14,367 bases of DNA from an uncultured Pseudomonadota bacterium (GCA_903854305.1 CAINWC010000204.1:1-14367); one strand, 5' to 3'; numbered from the stretch's first letter, positions 7,436-14,367 are shown. Notes: generated by a model from the letters alone, not told the origin. Numbers and translations: made by a program.

Positions 7436-8773
7436 ATGCCAGCAAACATCCTCAACCTACCATCATACACGGTTACAGCGCTTCAAGAGAACGATCACGA
7501 CTACCACATCGATGCTGTAGCGAAAAATCGCCCTGAGTGCTGCCCTCATTGCCAGTCTAACAACCTGGTTGGCTTCGGTCGTCGTGAGCAAATGGTAAAA
7601 GACTTACCAATGCACGGTAAGCGTGTTGGTTTGTATGTTGAGACTAAGCGCTTTCAATGCAGATCATGCGACAAAACATTCTATGAATCACTGCCTGATG
7701 TTGATGAAAAACGCATGATGACTAGCCGCTTAGCCGCATGGGTTGGCAAGCAGGCGATCAAGCGCACCTTTGCGTCCATTGCAGAAGATGTTGGTATTAA
7801 CGAAGGCACCGTTCGTTCAGTCTTTCGCGACTACATTAACGAGCTTGAAAGCACTGTGCGCTTTGATACGCCTAAATGGATGGGTATCGATGAGATTCAT
7901 CTGATTAAGCCGCGTGGCGTCATTACCAATATTGAAAATAATACAGTCGTTGAACTATTAGCGAATCGTAATAAAGAAACGATTATTAAGTACCTTTTTA
8001 ACCTTGAAGGCAAACAGCACATTCAATACGTAACGATGGACATGTGGCGGCCGTATAAAGATGCTGTTGAAGATGTGCTTCCGCAGGCCAAGATAGTGAT
8101 TGATAAGTTCCATGTCGTTAAGATGGCTAACGAAGCCTTAGAGCGCGTTAGAAAGAGCTTCCGTGAGTCTCTAACACCTAAACAACGCAGAGGCCTGATG
8201 CATGATCGTTTTATCTTACTGAAGCGTGAATCAGAGCTCACTGATAAAGAAGTCTCACTTGTTGCCAATTGGTTAAATAACTACCCGGAACTTGGTAAGG
8301 CTTATCGACTTAAGGAAGACTTTTTCAATATCTATAAAGCTAACTCAAGAAGTGAAGCATTAGTAAGATTTGCTGATTGGGAAAAGTCGATTACCCCTGA
8401 TGTTCGCGATGCATTTGCTGATTTAATTAGAGCCTTTCGCAACTGGCAGCCTTATATTCTTAACTACTTCGATCATCCCGTGACCAATGCTTATACAGAG
8501 TCGCTGAACAGCTTAATTCGCGTAATGGATAGACTAGGCAGGGGTTATAGCTTTGAAGCGCTGAGAGCCAAGATACTGTTTGCAGAAGGAGCATTCAAAA
8601 AGCAATTAATTAGGCCTAAGTTTGAACGTCGTAATGTTCCTGATTACGCAACTATTGGTTATGCCAGAGTGGATGATTTCAGAGCATATCAACCAGAACC
8701 GCCTCAAAAGGAAATCAACTATGGGGTGGATATATCAACATTAGTATCCATGATTGAAAATGGTGAGATTTAG
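7436..8773 (+). CDS. ISL3-family transposase
   Basis: DDE transposase of 445 residues, normal for the family. Seen: an N-terminal zinc-binding region with Cys35/Cys36-Pro-His-Cys39 and Cys75-Arg-Ser-Cys78; a helix-turn-helix at about 112-131 (FASIAEDVGINEGTVRSVF); then the RNase H-like catalytic core with Asp152 (MGIDEIHL), Asp202 (VTMDMWRPYKDAV) and Glu355 (NAYTESLNSLIRVMDRLGRGYSFE), all intact, with the usual helical insertion between the second Asp and the Glu. It starts 2 bp after the nuclease stop without a convincing ribosome-binding site, so it is probably translated by re-initiation at a low level. It cuts and joins the element's ends and is the best candidate for binding the repeat core at both ends and near the promoter. 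Confidence 0.95.
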   Translation: MPANILNLPSYTVTALQENDHDYHIDAVAKNRPECCPHCQSNNLVGFGRREQMVKDLPMHGKRVGLYVETKRFQCRSCDKTFYESLPDVDEKRMMTSRLAAWVGKQAIKRTFASIAEDVGINEGTVRSVFRDYINELESTVRFDTPKWMGIDEIHLIKPRGVITNIENNTVVELLANRNKETIIKYLFNLEGKQHIQYVTMDMWRPYKDAVEDVLPQAKIVIDKFHVVKMANEALERVRKSFRESLTPKQRRGLMHDRFILLKRESELTDKEVSLVANWLNNYPELGKAYRLKEDFFNIYKANSRSEALVRFADWEKSITPDVRDAFADLIRAFRNWQPYILNYFDHPVTNAYTESLNSLIRVMDRLGRGYSFEALRAKILFAEGAFKKQLIRPKFERRNVPDYATIGYARVDDFRAYQPEPPQKEINYGVDISTLVSMIENGEI

Positions 8774-8776
8774 GCC

Positions 8777-8802
8777 ATTTCAATCATGAAATACGGATAC
8801 CC
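8777..8802 (-). repeat. Right terminal inverted repeat (IRR)
   Basis: Read on the minus strand it starts GGGTATCCGTATTT, then CATGATTGAAAT, matching IRL at 23 of 26 positions. It lies 3 bp past the transposase stop codon. Its outer edge is 19 bp from the -35 part of the fliC promoter. Confidence 0.92.
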
Positions 8803-8821
8803 GAAAATTTAAGGCTCACCC

Positions 8822-8848
8822 TAAACTTTCTAAAAAGCCTACCGATAA
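8822..8848 (+). promoter_or_regulatory. FliA (sigma-28) promoter of fliC
   Basis: TAAACTTT at 8822-8829, 11-bp spacer, ACCGATAA at 8841-8848: one mismatch from consensus in each box (TAAAGTTT-N11-GCCGATAA). It would give a leader of about 85 nt ahead of the flagellin start. The mobile element stops just before it and leaves it intact. Confidence 0.88.
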
Positions 8849-8939
8849 TAGTTACATCAGCAGCGCAATTAGCACTTAACTGCAACGCTACAGGCAATAC
8901 GATGTAAATGAAATTTAATTTAAATTTAGGAGAATTATC

Positions 8940-9779
8940 ATGGCTTCAGTTATTAATACCAACATCAATTCATTAAATACACAACGTAATTTAAGTGCTT
9001 CACAAAGCTCACTTAGTACAGCAATGCAACGCTTGTCATCTGGTTTACGTATTAATAGTGGTGCGGATGATGCTTCTGGCTTGGCGATTGCTACAAAAAT
9101 GGACTCACAAATTCGCGGCATGAACGTGGCGATTCGTAACTCTAATGACGCGATTTCATTTGCGCAAACTGCAGATGGTGGTTTAAGTAAAGTGACTGAT
9201 TCATTACAACGTATGCGTGAACTAGCGGTTCAAGGTGCCAACGGAACCACTGATAACGCAAGTTTAGCAGCAGAATTTGGCCAACTACAATCTGAAATTA
9301 CCCGTGTGTCCGGTAGTACAAACTTTAACGGTACTAATACCTTGGGCGCAACTGCAGCATCAGGTATTGATTTCCAAGTAGGAACTGGTACATCAGCTAC
9401 TTTAGATGTGGTTCAGGTTAAAGGTGTAGACATCACTGCTTCTGGTTCTGATACAGCAAAAACCGCAGCAAGTACAATAAAAGTTGATAGCGCTGCAAAC
9501 TCATTACTAGCAATTGCTCAAATTGATTTGGCGATTACAGAAGTCAATGGTGCTCGTGCTACATTTGGTGCCGTGCAAAACCGCTTCTCATCCATTGTAA
9601 GTAACTTGCAAATTTCTTCTGAAAATCAGTCTGCTGCTAAATCACGCATCATGGATACGGACTTTGCGGCAGAAACTGCAAACTTGACTCGTGCGCAAAT
9701 CTTGCAGCAAGCAGGTACAGCAATGTTAGCGCAAGCCAACTCATCACCAAATGGTGTGTTAGCGCTACTAAGAGGCTAA
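8940..9779 (+). CDS. fliC: Flagellin FliC
   Basis: Main subunit of the flagellar filament, exported by the flagellar type III apparatus. Seen: the conserved N-terminal D0/D1 coiled-coil half (INTNINSLNTQRNLSASQSS, then RLSSGLRINSGADDASGLAIA; about residues 1-130), a very short variable middle (about 130-185), and the C-terminal D1/D0 half (QNRFSSIVSNL, ending in ALLRG). At 279 residues it is a short flagellin lacking large outer D2/D3 domains, as in many betaproteobacteria. A strong ribosome-binding site (AGGAGA at 8928-8933) lies 7 nt before the ATG. It is transcribed alone from the FliA promoter upstream and ended by the hairpin downstream. No terminator separates it from the transposase gene, so element transcripts could also enter it. 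Confidence 0.97.
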   Translation: MASVINTNINSLNTQRNLSASQSSLSTAMQRLSSGLRINSGADDASGLAIATKMDSQIRGMNVAIRNSNDAISFAQTADGGLSKVTDSLQRMRELAVQGANGTTDNASLAAEFGQLQSEITRVSGSTNFNGTNTLGATAASGIDFQVGTGTSATLDVVQVKGVDITASGSDTAKTAASTIKVDSAANSLLAIAQIDLAITEVNGARATFGAVQNRFSSIVSNLQISSENQSAAKSRIMDTDFAAETANLTRAQILQQAGTAMLAQANSSPNGVLALLRG

Positions 9780-9819
9780 GTGAAAGCGGTTTAATCTTTA
9801 AAGGTTTTAACATTAAGCG

Positions 9820-9851
9820 CCCACAGAACTTATTGTTCTGTGGGTTTTTTT
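9820..9851 (+). terminator. Rho-independent terminator after fliC
   Basis: Perfect 10-bp stem (CCCACAGAAC / GTTCTGTGGG) with a TTATT loop, followed by seven T. It isolates the highly expressed flagellin message from flaG. Confidence 0.95.
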
Positions 9852-9916
9852 ATGGCGATGATCAAGCAATTTAATTGAGACTTAAAACAACATTGAAATA
9901 TTTTTTGCAATAACCC

Positions 9917-9943
9917 TAAATTTTTATAAATCCTTGCCGATAA
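9917..9943 (+). promoter_or_regulatory. FliA (sigma-28) promoter of flaG
   Basis: TAAATTTT at 9917-9924, 11-bp spacer, perfect GCCGATAA at 9936-9943. Expected start near 9950, a leader of about 70 nt before flaG. It may also drive fliD, fliS and fliT, because no terminator is visible after flaG. Confidence 0.88.
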
Positions 9944-10019
9944 GTTAAGTAAGTAGTTAATAAATCTATTATTTGTATGAGGTTTAATCATCATATGGAT
10001 ATTTGCAAAGGAGATCATC

Positions 10020-10388
10020 ATGTTCAATTCGTCGTTAGAGGCTTATGGTTCAGTTAGAAAGCTGGCGGCTGTACAAAATTTTGCAGGTGGCGCAAGTGCA
10101 ATAGTGACTAAGCCTGTTGTGAAAACTGACAATATTAAGCTTGAAAATAAACCTGTTGCAGTGGATAAAGCTTCGCTGGTTACTGCCGTTAATAAACTTA
10201 ATGAGTTTGTAGCACCAGCGTTACAAACAGTAGAGTTTGCAATCGATGATCAGTCTGCACGTATGGTGGTTAAAGTGGTGGATACCGCCTCCAAAAAAGT
10301 ATTACGGCAGATTCCGAATGAGGAAGTGCTGGCAATGTCTAAAACGTTGGATAAGCTGCAAGGCTTGGTGATTAGGCAAACTGCTTAA
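10020..10388 (+). CDS. flaG: FlaG family flagellar protein
   Basis: Small protein (122 residues) of the FlaG family, found next to flagellin and cap genes and linked to filament length or assembly; the biochemical role is not well defined. Seen: a variable first half and the typical conserved C-terminal half from about residue 70 (LQTVEFAIDDQSARMVVKVVD, KKVLRQIPNEEVLAMSKTLDKLQGLVI), predicted to be two strands plus a helix. A strong ribosome-binding site (AAAGGAG, 10007-10013) lies 6 nt before the ATG. It has its own FliA promoter and is followed after about 120 bp by fliD. That gap is AT-rich and holds no clear terminator. Confidence 0.9.
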   Translation: MFNSSLEAYGSVRKLAAVQNFAGGASAIVTKPVVKTDNIKLENKPVAVDKASLVTAVNKLNEFVAPALQTVEFAIDDQSARMVVKVVDTASKKVLRQIPNEEVLAMSKTLDKLQGLVIRQTA

Positions 10389-10509
10389 GTAATGTGGGTT
10401 TGTTCTAGCATTAGGGTTGATGGTCTATGAGATATAGTCGATTTTTGTTTAGTTATATTTTTGTTGGCAATAAATTTGTTTAACTAATAACCGTTAAAAA
10501 GGATTTCAC

Positions 10510-12129
10510 ATGGGTATTTCATCAGCAGGAATAGGTTCTGGTCTTGATGTGAATGGCATTGTGACTAGCTTAATGGCGATTGAACAAAAGCCATTAACAG
10601 CGGTGAATAATCAAAAAACCAGCTATCAATCACAGATATCTGCTTATGGCACACTGAGTAGTAGCTTGGCTACTTTTCAGACTACGGTACAAGCGCTTTC
10701 TAATCCCGCTAGCTTTAATGCACAGACTGTGACATCGGATAATCCCAGTGTGTTTACTGCCACCGCCAATGGCAGCGCGACGATTGGTAATTATGCGGTA
10801 ACCGTGAGCCAGTTGGCAGCACAGCAGAAACTAGCCTCAACAGGATTCCCCAGCGCCACATCCACAATTGCTACAGGACCATTGTCTATTGCTTTTGGTA
10901 GCTATGCGTCAACCAGCCCTTATGGCTTTACTGCGAATACGGCTAAAACGCCATTAAACATTACCATTGATAGTACAAACAACACGCTGTCGGGCGTACG
11001 CGATGCGATTAATGCTGCAAATGCGAGTGTTAGTGCAACCATTGTGAACAATGGCACGAGCAATCAACTTGTGATTACCTCAAAAGATACTGGCGAGGTG
11101 AATAGCTTACAAATATCTGGCATTGCCGCGCTGGCTTATGACTCAAGTACTGGCGTTAATGCCATGACGCAAATGCAGGCTGCAAAAAATGCCAATTTAA
11201 ATATTGATGGCATTAACGTAGTGAATGCCAGCAATAATATTTCCAATGTTATTGACGGCGTTACACTTAATTTACTGACAACCAGTGGCGGCGTTAGTGC
11301 AAACTTGGGTGTAACGACTAATCAAGGTGCAGTGACCTCATCAGTTACCGCATTTGTGAATGCTTACAATAGCTTGGATAGCACCTTACGTAACCTGACT
11401 AAATATGACCCAACCGGTGCAGCATCTGGTGTGTTACTGGGCGATGCTACAACACGCTCACTCATTAGTCAGATTAAATCTGTAATGACTAAGGCGATTG
11501 CTAGCAGCGGCAGTCTTTCCTCATTGAGTCAAATAGGCGTGTCTTTTCAAAGTAGCGGTCAATTGGCGTTGGATTCAACCAAGTTATCTGCAGTCATGAC
11601 TTCTAACTTTAGTGATATTGCAACCTTATTTGCAACCACGGCAAAAGTAACAGACCCGCAAATGAGTTACTCTGCCAGCAGCAGTAAAACAAAGGTTGGC
11701 AACTATGCTATTACGGTAAGTAGCCTATCCCCATTGGCTGGAATGATTAATGGTGTTGCGGCAACGGTGAATGGTACCCATTTAGTGGGTGCGGTTGGAG
11801 ATGCTAGTGAAGGTTTGGATATAAAAGTTTCTGGCACCGCGACAGGCTCTCGTGGTACGGTGAGTTTTACTATAGGCTATGCTGCACAGTTGAACAGTGT
11901 GATCACAAACTTACTAGGCACCAGCGGTATGTTGACTTCAAGAACTGATGGTATTAAAAGTTCTATCACTCGATTGGATAATCAAGCAGCAGCTATTAGC
12001 GCTAGGTTAACTACGATTGAGAAAAATTATCGTGCCCAATATACTAGGCTGGATACCTTGATGTCCAGCATGACGGCTACCAGCACTTATCTCACGCAGC
12101 AAATTGCATCAATCAATGCTAATAAGTAA
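10510..12129 (+). CDS. fliD: Flagellar filament cap protein FliD
   Basis: Forms the cap at the filament tip that folds and inserts flagellin subunits; exported through the flagellar channel. At 539 residues it has the normal length. Seen: an N-terminal FliD_N domain about 5-105 (GIGSGLDVNGIVTSLMAIE, then long coiled coil), a variable Ser/Thr/Asn-rich middle with a flagellin hook-IN type stretch near 150-200 (TIDSTNNTLSGVRDAINAAN), and a FliD_C domain about 267-535, ending in a coiled-coil helix (SSITRLDNQAAAISARLTTI). A ribosome-binding site (AAGGA at 10499-10503) lies 6 nt before the ATG. fliS follows after 33 bp, so the two are probably co-transcribed. Confidence 0.96.
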   Translation: MGISSAGIGSGLDVNGIVTSLMAIEQKPLTAVNNQKTSYQSQISAYGTLSSSLATFQTTVQALSNPASFNAQTVTSDNPSVFTATANGSATIGNYAVTVSQLAAQQKLASTGFPSATSTIATGPLSIAFGSYASTSPYGFTANTAKTPLNITIDSTNNTLSGVRDAINAANASVSATIVNNGTSNQLVITSKDTGEVNSLQISGIAALAYDSSTGVNAMTQMQAAKNANLNIDGINVVNASNNISNVIDGVTLNLLTTSGGVSANLGVTTNQGAVTSSVTAFVNAYNSLDSTLRNLTKYDPTGAASGVLLGDATTRSLISQIKSVMTKAIASSGSLSSLSQIGVSFQSSGQLALDSTKLSAVMTSNFSDIATLFATTAKVTDPQMSYSASSSKTKVGNYAITVSSLSPLAGMINGVAATVNGTHLVGAVGDASEGLDIKVSGTATGSRGTVSFTIGYAAQLNSVITNLLGTSGMLTSRTDGIKSSITRLDNQAAAISARLTTIEKNYRAQYTRLDTLMSSMTATSTYLTQQIASINANK

Positions 12130-12162
12130 GTCAATACTTTTTAAGAACAAGTAAAGGATACG

Positions 12163-12657
12163 ATGATGTTTGGACAAAATAAACGTGGAGTCAGCGGTTA
12201 TGCACAAGTGAATGTAGAGACAGGTGTTCTTGCTGCTAGCCCAAATAAACTAATCATCATGCTTTATGAAGGTGCTATTACTGCTTGTTATAGCGCAATA
12301 AGGCATATGCAGGCCGCAGAAGTTCAGAAAAAGGGCGACATGTTTTCTCAAGCTATTATGATTATAGAGAGCGGCCTCAGACTTAGCCTTAATAAAAAAA
12401 CCGGCGGTGAGATTGCTGAAAGTTTGGATGCCCTTTACGCTTATATGAGTAACCGATTGACTATGGCAAATGTGCATAACCAGCCAGAGTTGGTGTATGA
12501 AGTGATTAAGTTGTTAACAGAGTTGAAAAGTGCATGGGAAGCAATCGGTAATATACAAACAACACCGCAAGCAACAGCGCCAGTCATTGCCATGGTTCAA
12601 CCTAATCAGGGTGCTGCGGCTGTTAATCGCAATATTGCTAATTACGCAAAGGTGTAA
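12163..12657 (+). CDS. fliS: Flagellar export chaperone FliS
   Basis: Cytoplasmic helical-bundle chaperone that binds the flagellin C-terminus, stops early polymerisation and delivers it to the export gate. Seen: the conserved N-terminal stretch YAQVNVETGVLAASPNKLI and MLYEGAI at about 13-39, the helical core to about residue 127, and an extra Ala/Gln/Pro-rich tail to 164 that makes it longer than the usual 120-135 residues. The tail looks disordered and its role is unknown. A ribosome-binding site (AAAGGA) lies just upstream; ATG at 12163 and 12166 are both possible starts. fliT begins 3 bp after the stop. Confidence 0.94.
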   Translation: MMFGQNKRGVSGYAQVNVETGVLAASPNKLIIMLYEGAITACYSAIRHMQAAEVQKKGDMFSQAIMIIESGLRLSLNKKTGGEIAESLDALYAYMSNRLTMANVHNQPELVYEVIKLLTELKSAWEAIGNIQTTPQATAPVIAMVQPNQGAAAVNRNIANYAKV

Positions 12658-12660
12658 TGT

Positions 12661-12984
12661 ATGGAATACCAAAATACCATTGCTCTATATGAAGAAGTGG
12701 CCGAGCTAACTAAGCAAATGCTGTTAGCCGCCAGGCAGCAGGATTGGGACAAGCTGACTGAGCTGGAAACAAAATGCGCGCAGCATGTGGCACATCTTAA
12801 AATGATTAAAGATGCCTTGCCGCTACCTAAAGAAGGGCGCGAGCGCAAAGTGGCGAGTATTAAGAGCATTCTTGCCGATGACCGTGAGATTCGTAATTTA
12901 GTATCGCCTTGGATGGCGAGGTTGAATGCGCTGATTAACAGCCATAAAACCAGTAGTAAAATGACGCGTGCTTACGGTCAATAA
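12661..12984 (+). CDS. fliT: FliT-like flagellar export chaperone
   Basis: Small all-helical protein of 107 residues. In the enterobacterial system FliT is the chaperone for the cap protein FliD and also tunes flagellar gene expression by binding FlhDC. Seen: an amphipathic helical pattern throughout with a DWDKLTELE motif (residues 28-36), typical of FliT-like proteins; no other domain. It starts 3 bp after the fliS stop and its ribosome-binding site (AAAGG) lies inside the end of fliS, so the two are coupled. The family is poorly conserved, so the assignment rests on position after fliD-fliS plus this pattern. Confidence 0.82.
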   Translation: MEYQNTIALYEEVAELTKQMLLAARQQDWDKLTELETKCAQHVAHLKMIKDALPLPKEGRERKVASIKSILADDREIRNLVSPWMARLNALINSHKTSSKMTRAYGQ

Positions 12985-12998
12985 ATGATGCCTTTATC

Positions 12999-14066
12999 AT
13001 GATGCTCAAACAGCCAGATCTTGCCGGGGTTAATCCAGTTTCCAGGGTAATGCCGGTGCTGGTTGTGGATAGCATTGGTAGTACTGCGCAGGAGCTTGGT
13101 GATAGAGCGACGCAGTTTGTAAAAGGTCAGGAATATTTCGCCCATGTACTTTCGAACGTAAGTGGTACTACTTTTACCGTAAAAGTGGATGGCCTTGATC
13201 TTAAAAATGCAGCGCTAAAAGGCGCGGGCATTGAAAATACGGACCTTAAAGGTACTGGACTTAAAAGTACCGATAATAAAGCCAGCATCCCTACGGATGT
13301 TCTCCTTAAAATGGATCTTGGTGCTGCGGCTAAAACCGGTCAAACATTGTCGCTGCGCTATATGCATAGTGATCCAGTACTGACATTTTTACTCACACAG
13401 ACACCGAGCAACGTGGCTGGAAGTACCACGGACATTAGCGCAGCGGCAAGTCTCATTGGCAATTACTTAAAACAGGCAGAGAACGACGGTGTGTCGACTC
13501 GTTTAGAGGCGACAGCTGTTGTTACACATACGCCCAACAACGCACAAGTAATGGCACATGATTTAAAACAAGCGGTCAGTAATAGTGGCTTATTTTATGA
13601 ATCGCATCTGAGTGATCTCATACAAAATAATCAAACGCTGGCAGCGATTAAGCTAGAGCCGCAGAATCAAAATGGCTCGCCGCTAGCGGCTTTAATGTCT
13701 CAACAATTAGCCGTTTTGGAAAATCAGCGCATGTCATGGCATGGCGAAGTATGGCCTGGGCAGAAAATGCATTGGGATGTTTATCTGGAGCCACGTGATG
13801 TACTGGACGATGGAGATACTTGGTCTTCTAATTCGTCGCAAGATGATAAAGGCCGGCCTATTTCTAGCGAGATGACGCTACATTTGCCGCATTTGGGTAA
13901 AGTCTCTGCTAAATTAATGTTAGTGGATGGTCGCATGCGCATCAGTATTCTTGCTGATCAAATGGCGACATTAGACGCGCTTAAAAGTCAACGGCAAAGC
14001 CTGGCTGAGGCTATTGTAAAAAATGGTCAGCAGTTAGATGCTTTAACGGTGGTGCAGCATGAATAA
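12999..14066 (+). CDS. fliK: FliK-like flagellar hook-length control protein
   Basis: Protein of 355 residues whose C-terminus matches the FliK/Flg_hook domain (about 235-350): MSWHGEVWPGQKMHWDVYLE, then MTLHLPHLGKVSAKLMLVDG and a final amphipathic helix ending GQQLDALTVV. FliK proteins measure hook length and switch export from hook to filament subunits by touching the FlhB C-domain. The N-terminal part contains a small beta domain (about 40-125) interrupted by pentapeptide-like repeats at residues 66-90. It starts 14 bp after fliT with no clear ribosome-binding site. The next gene starts inside its last codons and encodes an FlhB C-domain, the expected FliK partner. It may be a second, FliK-like paralogue and not the main hook ruler, since it is not beside hook genes here. 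Confidence 0.75.
   Translation: MMLKQPDLAGVNPVSRVMPVLVVDSIGSTAQELGDRATQFVKGQEYFAHVLSNVSGTTFTVKVDGLDLKNAALKGAGIENTDLKGTGLKSTDNKASIPTDVLLKMDLGAAAKTGQTLSLRYMHSDPVLTFLLTQTPSNVAGSTTDISAAASLIGNYLKQAENDGVSTRLEATAVVTHTPNNAQVMAHDLKQAVSNSGLFYESHLSDLIQNNQTLAAIKLEPQNQNGSPLAALMSQQLAVLENQRMSWHGEVWPGQKMHWDVYLEPRDVLDDGDTWSSNSSQDDKGRPISSEMTLHLPHLGKVSAKLMLVDGRMRISILADQMATLDALKSQRQSLAEAIVKNGQQLDALTVVQHE
13194..13268 (+). repeat. Tandem pentapeptide-coding repeat inside the fliK-like gene
   Basis: Five in-frame 15-bp units encode LDLKN, AALKG, AGIEN, TDLKG and TGLKS, with a degenerate sixth (TDNKA). The central Leu/Ile every five residues is the hallmark of pentapeptide repeats. At DNA level the last two units are closest (GACCTTAAAGGT and GGACTTAAAAGT), which points to recent duplication or slippage. 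Confidence 0.65.
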
Positions 14067-14367
14067 TCGTAGCAGCAGCGCTGTTGTTAATCCCAATTTG
14101 ATTAATAAAGCGAGCCATAATCCTAATCAGCAAGCGATTGCATTAGCCTACGGTGCGGGTGATTATGCGCCAAAAGTGGTAGCCAAAGGTCGTGGTTTGA
14201 TTGCGGAACAGATTATCGCCAGAGCCAAGGAGCATGATGTATTTGTGCATGAATCTAAAGACTTGGTCGCGCTATTGATGCAGGTTGATCTTGATGACCA
14301 CATTCCTCCCGCCTTGTATCAGGCTATTGCCGAGGTGTTGATGTATCAGACAAAGACGAGGATGGCA
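14059..14367 (+). CDS. Orphan FlhB C-terminal domain (EscU/YscU-type) protein, truncated by window end
   Basis: Open frame of 103 codons without a stop before the right edge. Seen: an FlhB cytoplasmic domain without the membrane part: NPNQQAIALAY at 21-31, APKVVAKGRGLIAEQIIARA at about 37-56, then HIPPALYQAIAEVL near 81-94, the typical end of the domain. FlhB is the switch in the flagellar export gate; its NPTH motif self-cleaves between Asn and Pro. Here that motif reads NPNQ, so cleavage is unlikely. Free-standing FlhB C-domains next to a FliK-like gene occur in other bacteria. The ATG overlaps the end of the fliK-like gene by 8 bp, showing coupling. It probably ends shortly after the window. 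Confidence 0.82.
   Translation, partial: MNNRSSSAVVNPNLINKASHNPNQQAIALAYGAGDYAPKVVAKGRGLIAEQIIARAKEHDVFVHESKDLVALLMQVDLDDHIPPALYQAIAEVLMYQTKTRMA

Larger units (their letters stand above)
3014..8802 (+). mobile_element. ISL3-family transposon carrying restriction-modification and nuclease genes
   Basis: A 5.8-kb element bounded by inverted repeats at 3014-3039 and 8777-8802. It contains three same-strand genes: methyltransferase/restriction protein, DUF1016 nuclease and ISL3-type transposase, with almost no space between them. The transposase stop lies 3 bp from the right repeat. ISL3 elements usually make 8-bp target duplications, but the flanks here differ (ATTATATT on the left, GAAAATTT on the right). 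The left end cuts a histidine kinase gene and the missing part of that gene is not on the right side. ISL3-family elements with passenger genes are known (ISPpu12 is one); an ISL3 element with this defence cargo is not one I recognise. Confidence 0.88.

Noticed and set aside
8023-8268. Minus-strand open frame inside the transposase gene
   Set aside because: It is the reverse frame of the conserved DDE core and shows no start signals or domain.
8778-8791. Small hairpin TTTCA-ATCA-TGAAA as a terminator after the transposase
   Set aside because: Five AT-rich pairs with no T run after it; it is part of the right terminal repeat.
3006-8810. Possible 8-bp target duplication around the element
   Set aside because: ATTATATT and GAAAATTT agree at only three of eight positions, as expected by chance in AT-rich DNA.
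10465-10480. Sigma-54-like promoter upstream of fliD (TGGCAA-N5-TTGTT)
   Set aside because: The near-invariant GC of the -12 element is GT here and the region is AT-rich, so the match can be chance. FliA transcription from flaG already explains fliD expression.

Overview
The window looks like a flagellated betaproteobacterial chromosome. The flagellin/FlaG/FliD/FliS/FliT order, the FliA-type promoters, a PagP lipid A palmitoyltransferase and the moderately low GC suggest a Methylophilaceae-like methylotroph. That placement is inferred from gene style and order, not from a database match.

Left part (1-3013): a PagP outer-membrane enzyme gene on the plus strand converges on a three-gene minus-strand signalling operon. 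In transcription order the operon has the stump of a hybrid histidine kinase (partial ATPase domain plus receiver), a receiver-PAS protein and a Crp/Fnr-type regulator. The genes overlap or lie 2 bp apart. The kinase gene is cut exactly where the IS end begins.

Middle (3014-8802): a 5.8-kb mobile element bounded by imperfect inverted repeats (23 of 26 bp identical, both starting GGGTATCCGTATTT). It contains only three tightly packed plus-strand genes: a large single-chain DNA adenine methyltransferase with an N-terminal PD-(D/E)XK-like motif (type IIG-like restriction-modification), a DUF1016/YhcG-type PD-(D/E)XK nuclease, and an ISL3-family transposase. They overlap by 4 bp and are spaced by 2 bp. 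One strong sigma-70 promoter at the left end appears to drive all three. Extra copies of the terminal repeat motif overlap the -35 box and the predicted start site, which suggests that the transposase may control its own operon and the restriction genes. This defence-carrying transposon is the most interesting object in the window. Its two flanks do not belong to one interrupted gene and show no 8-bp duplication, so the locus probably also carries a rearrangement or deletion scar.

Right part (8803-14367): a flagellar late-gene cluster, fliC (own FliA promoter and strong terminator), flaG (own FliA promoter), fliD, fliS, fliT, a FliK-like hook-length control gene with a pentapeptide-like repeat, and the beginning of an orphan FlhB C-domain gene with an altered autocleavage motif that runs off the right edge. 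These genes make the filament, its cap, the export chaperones and the proteins that tune export specificity.
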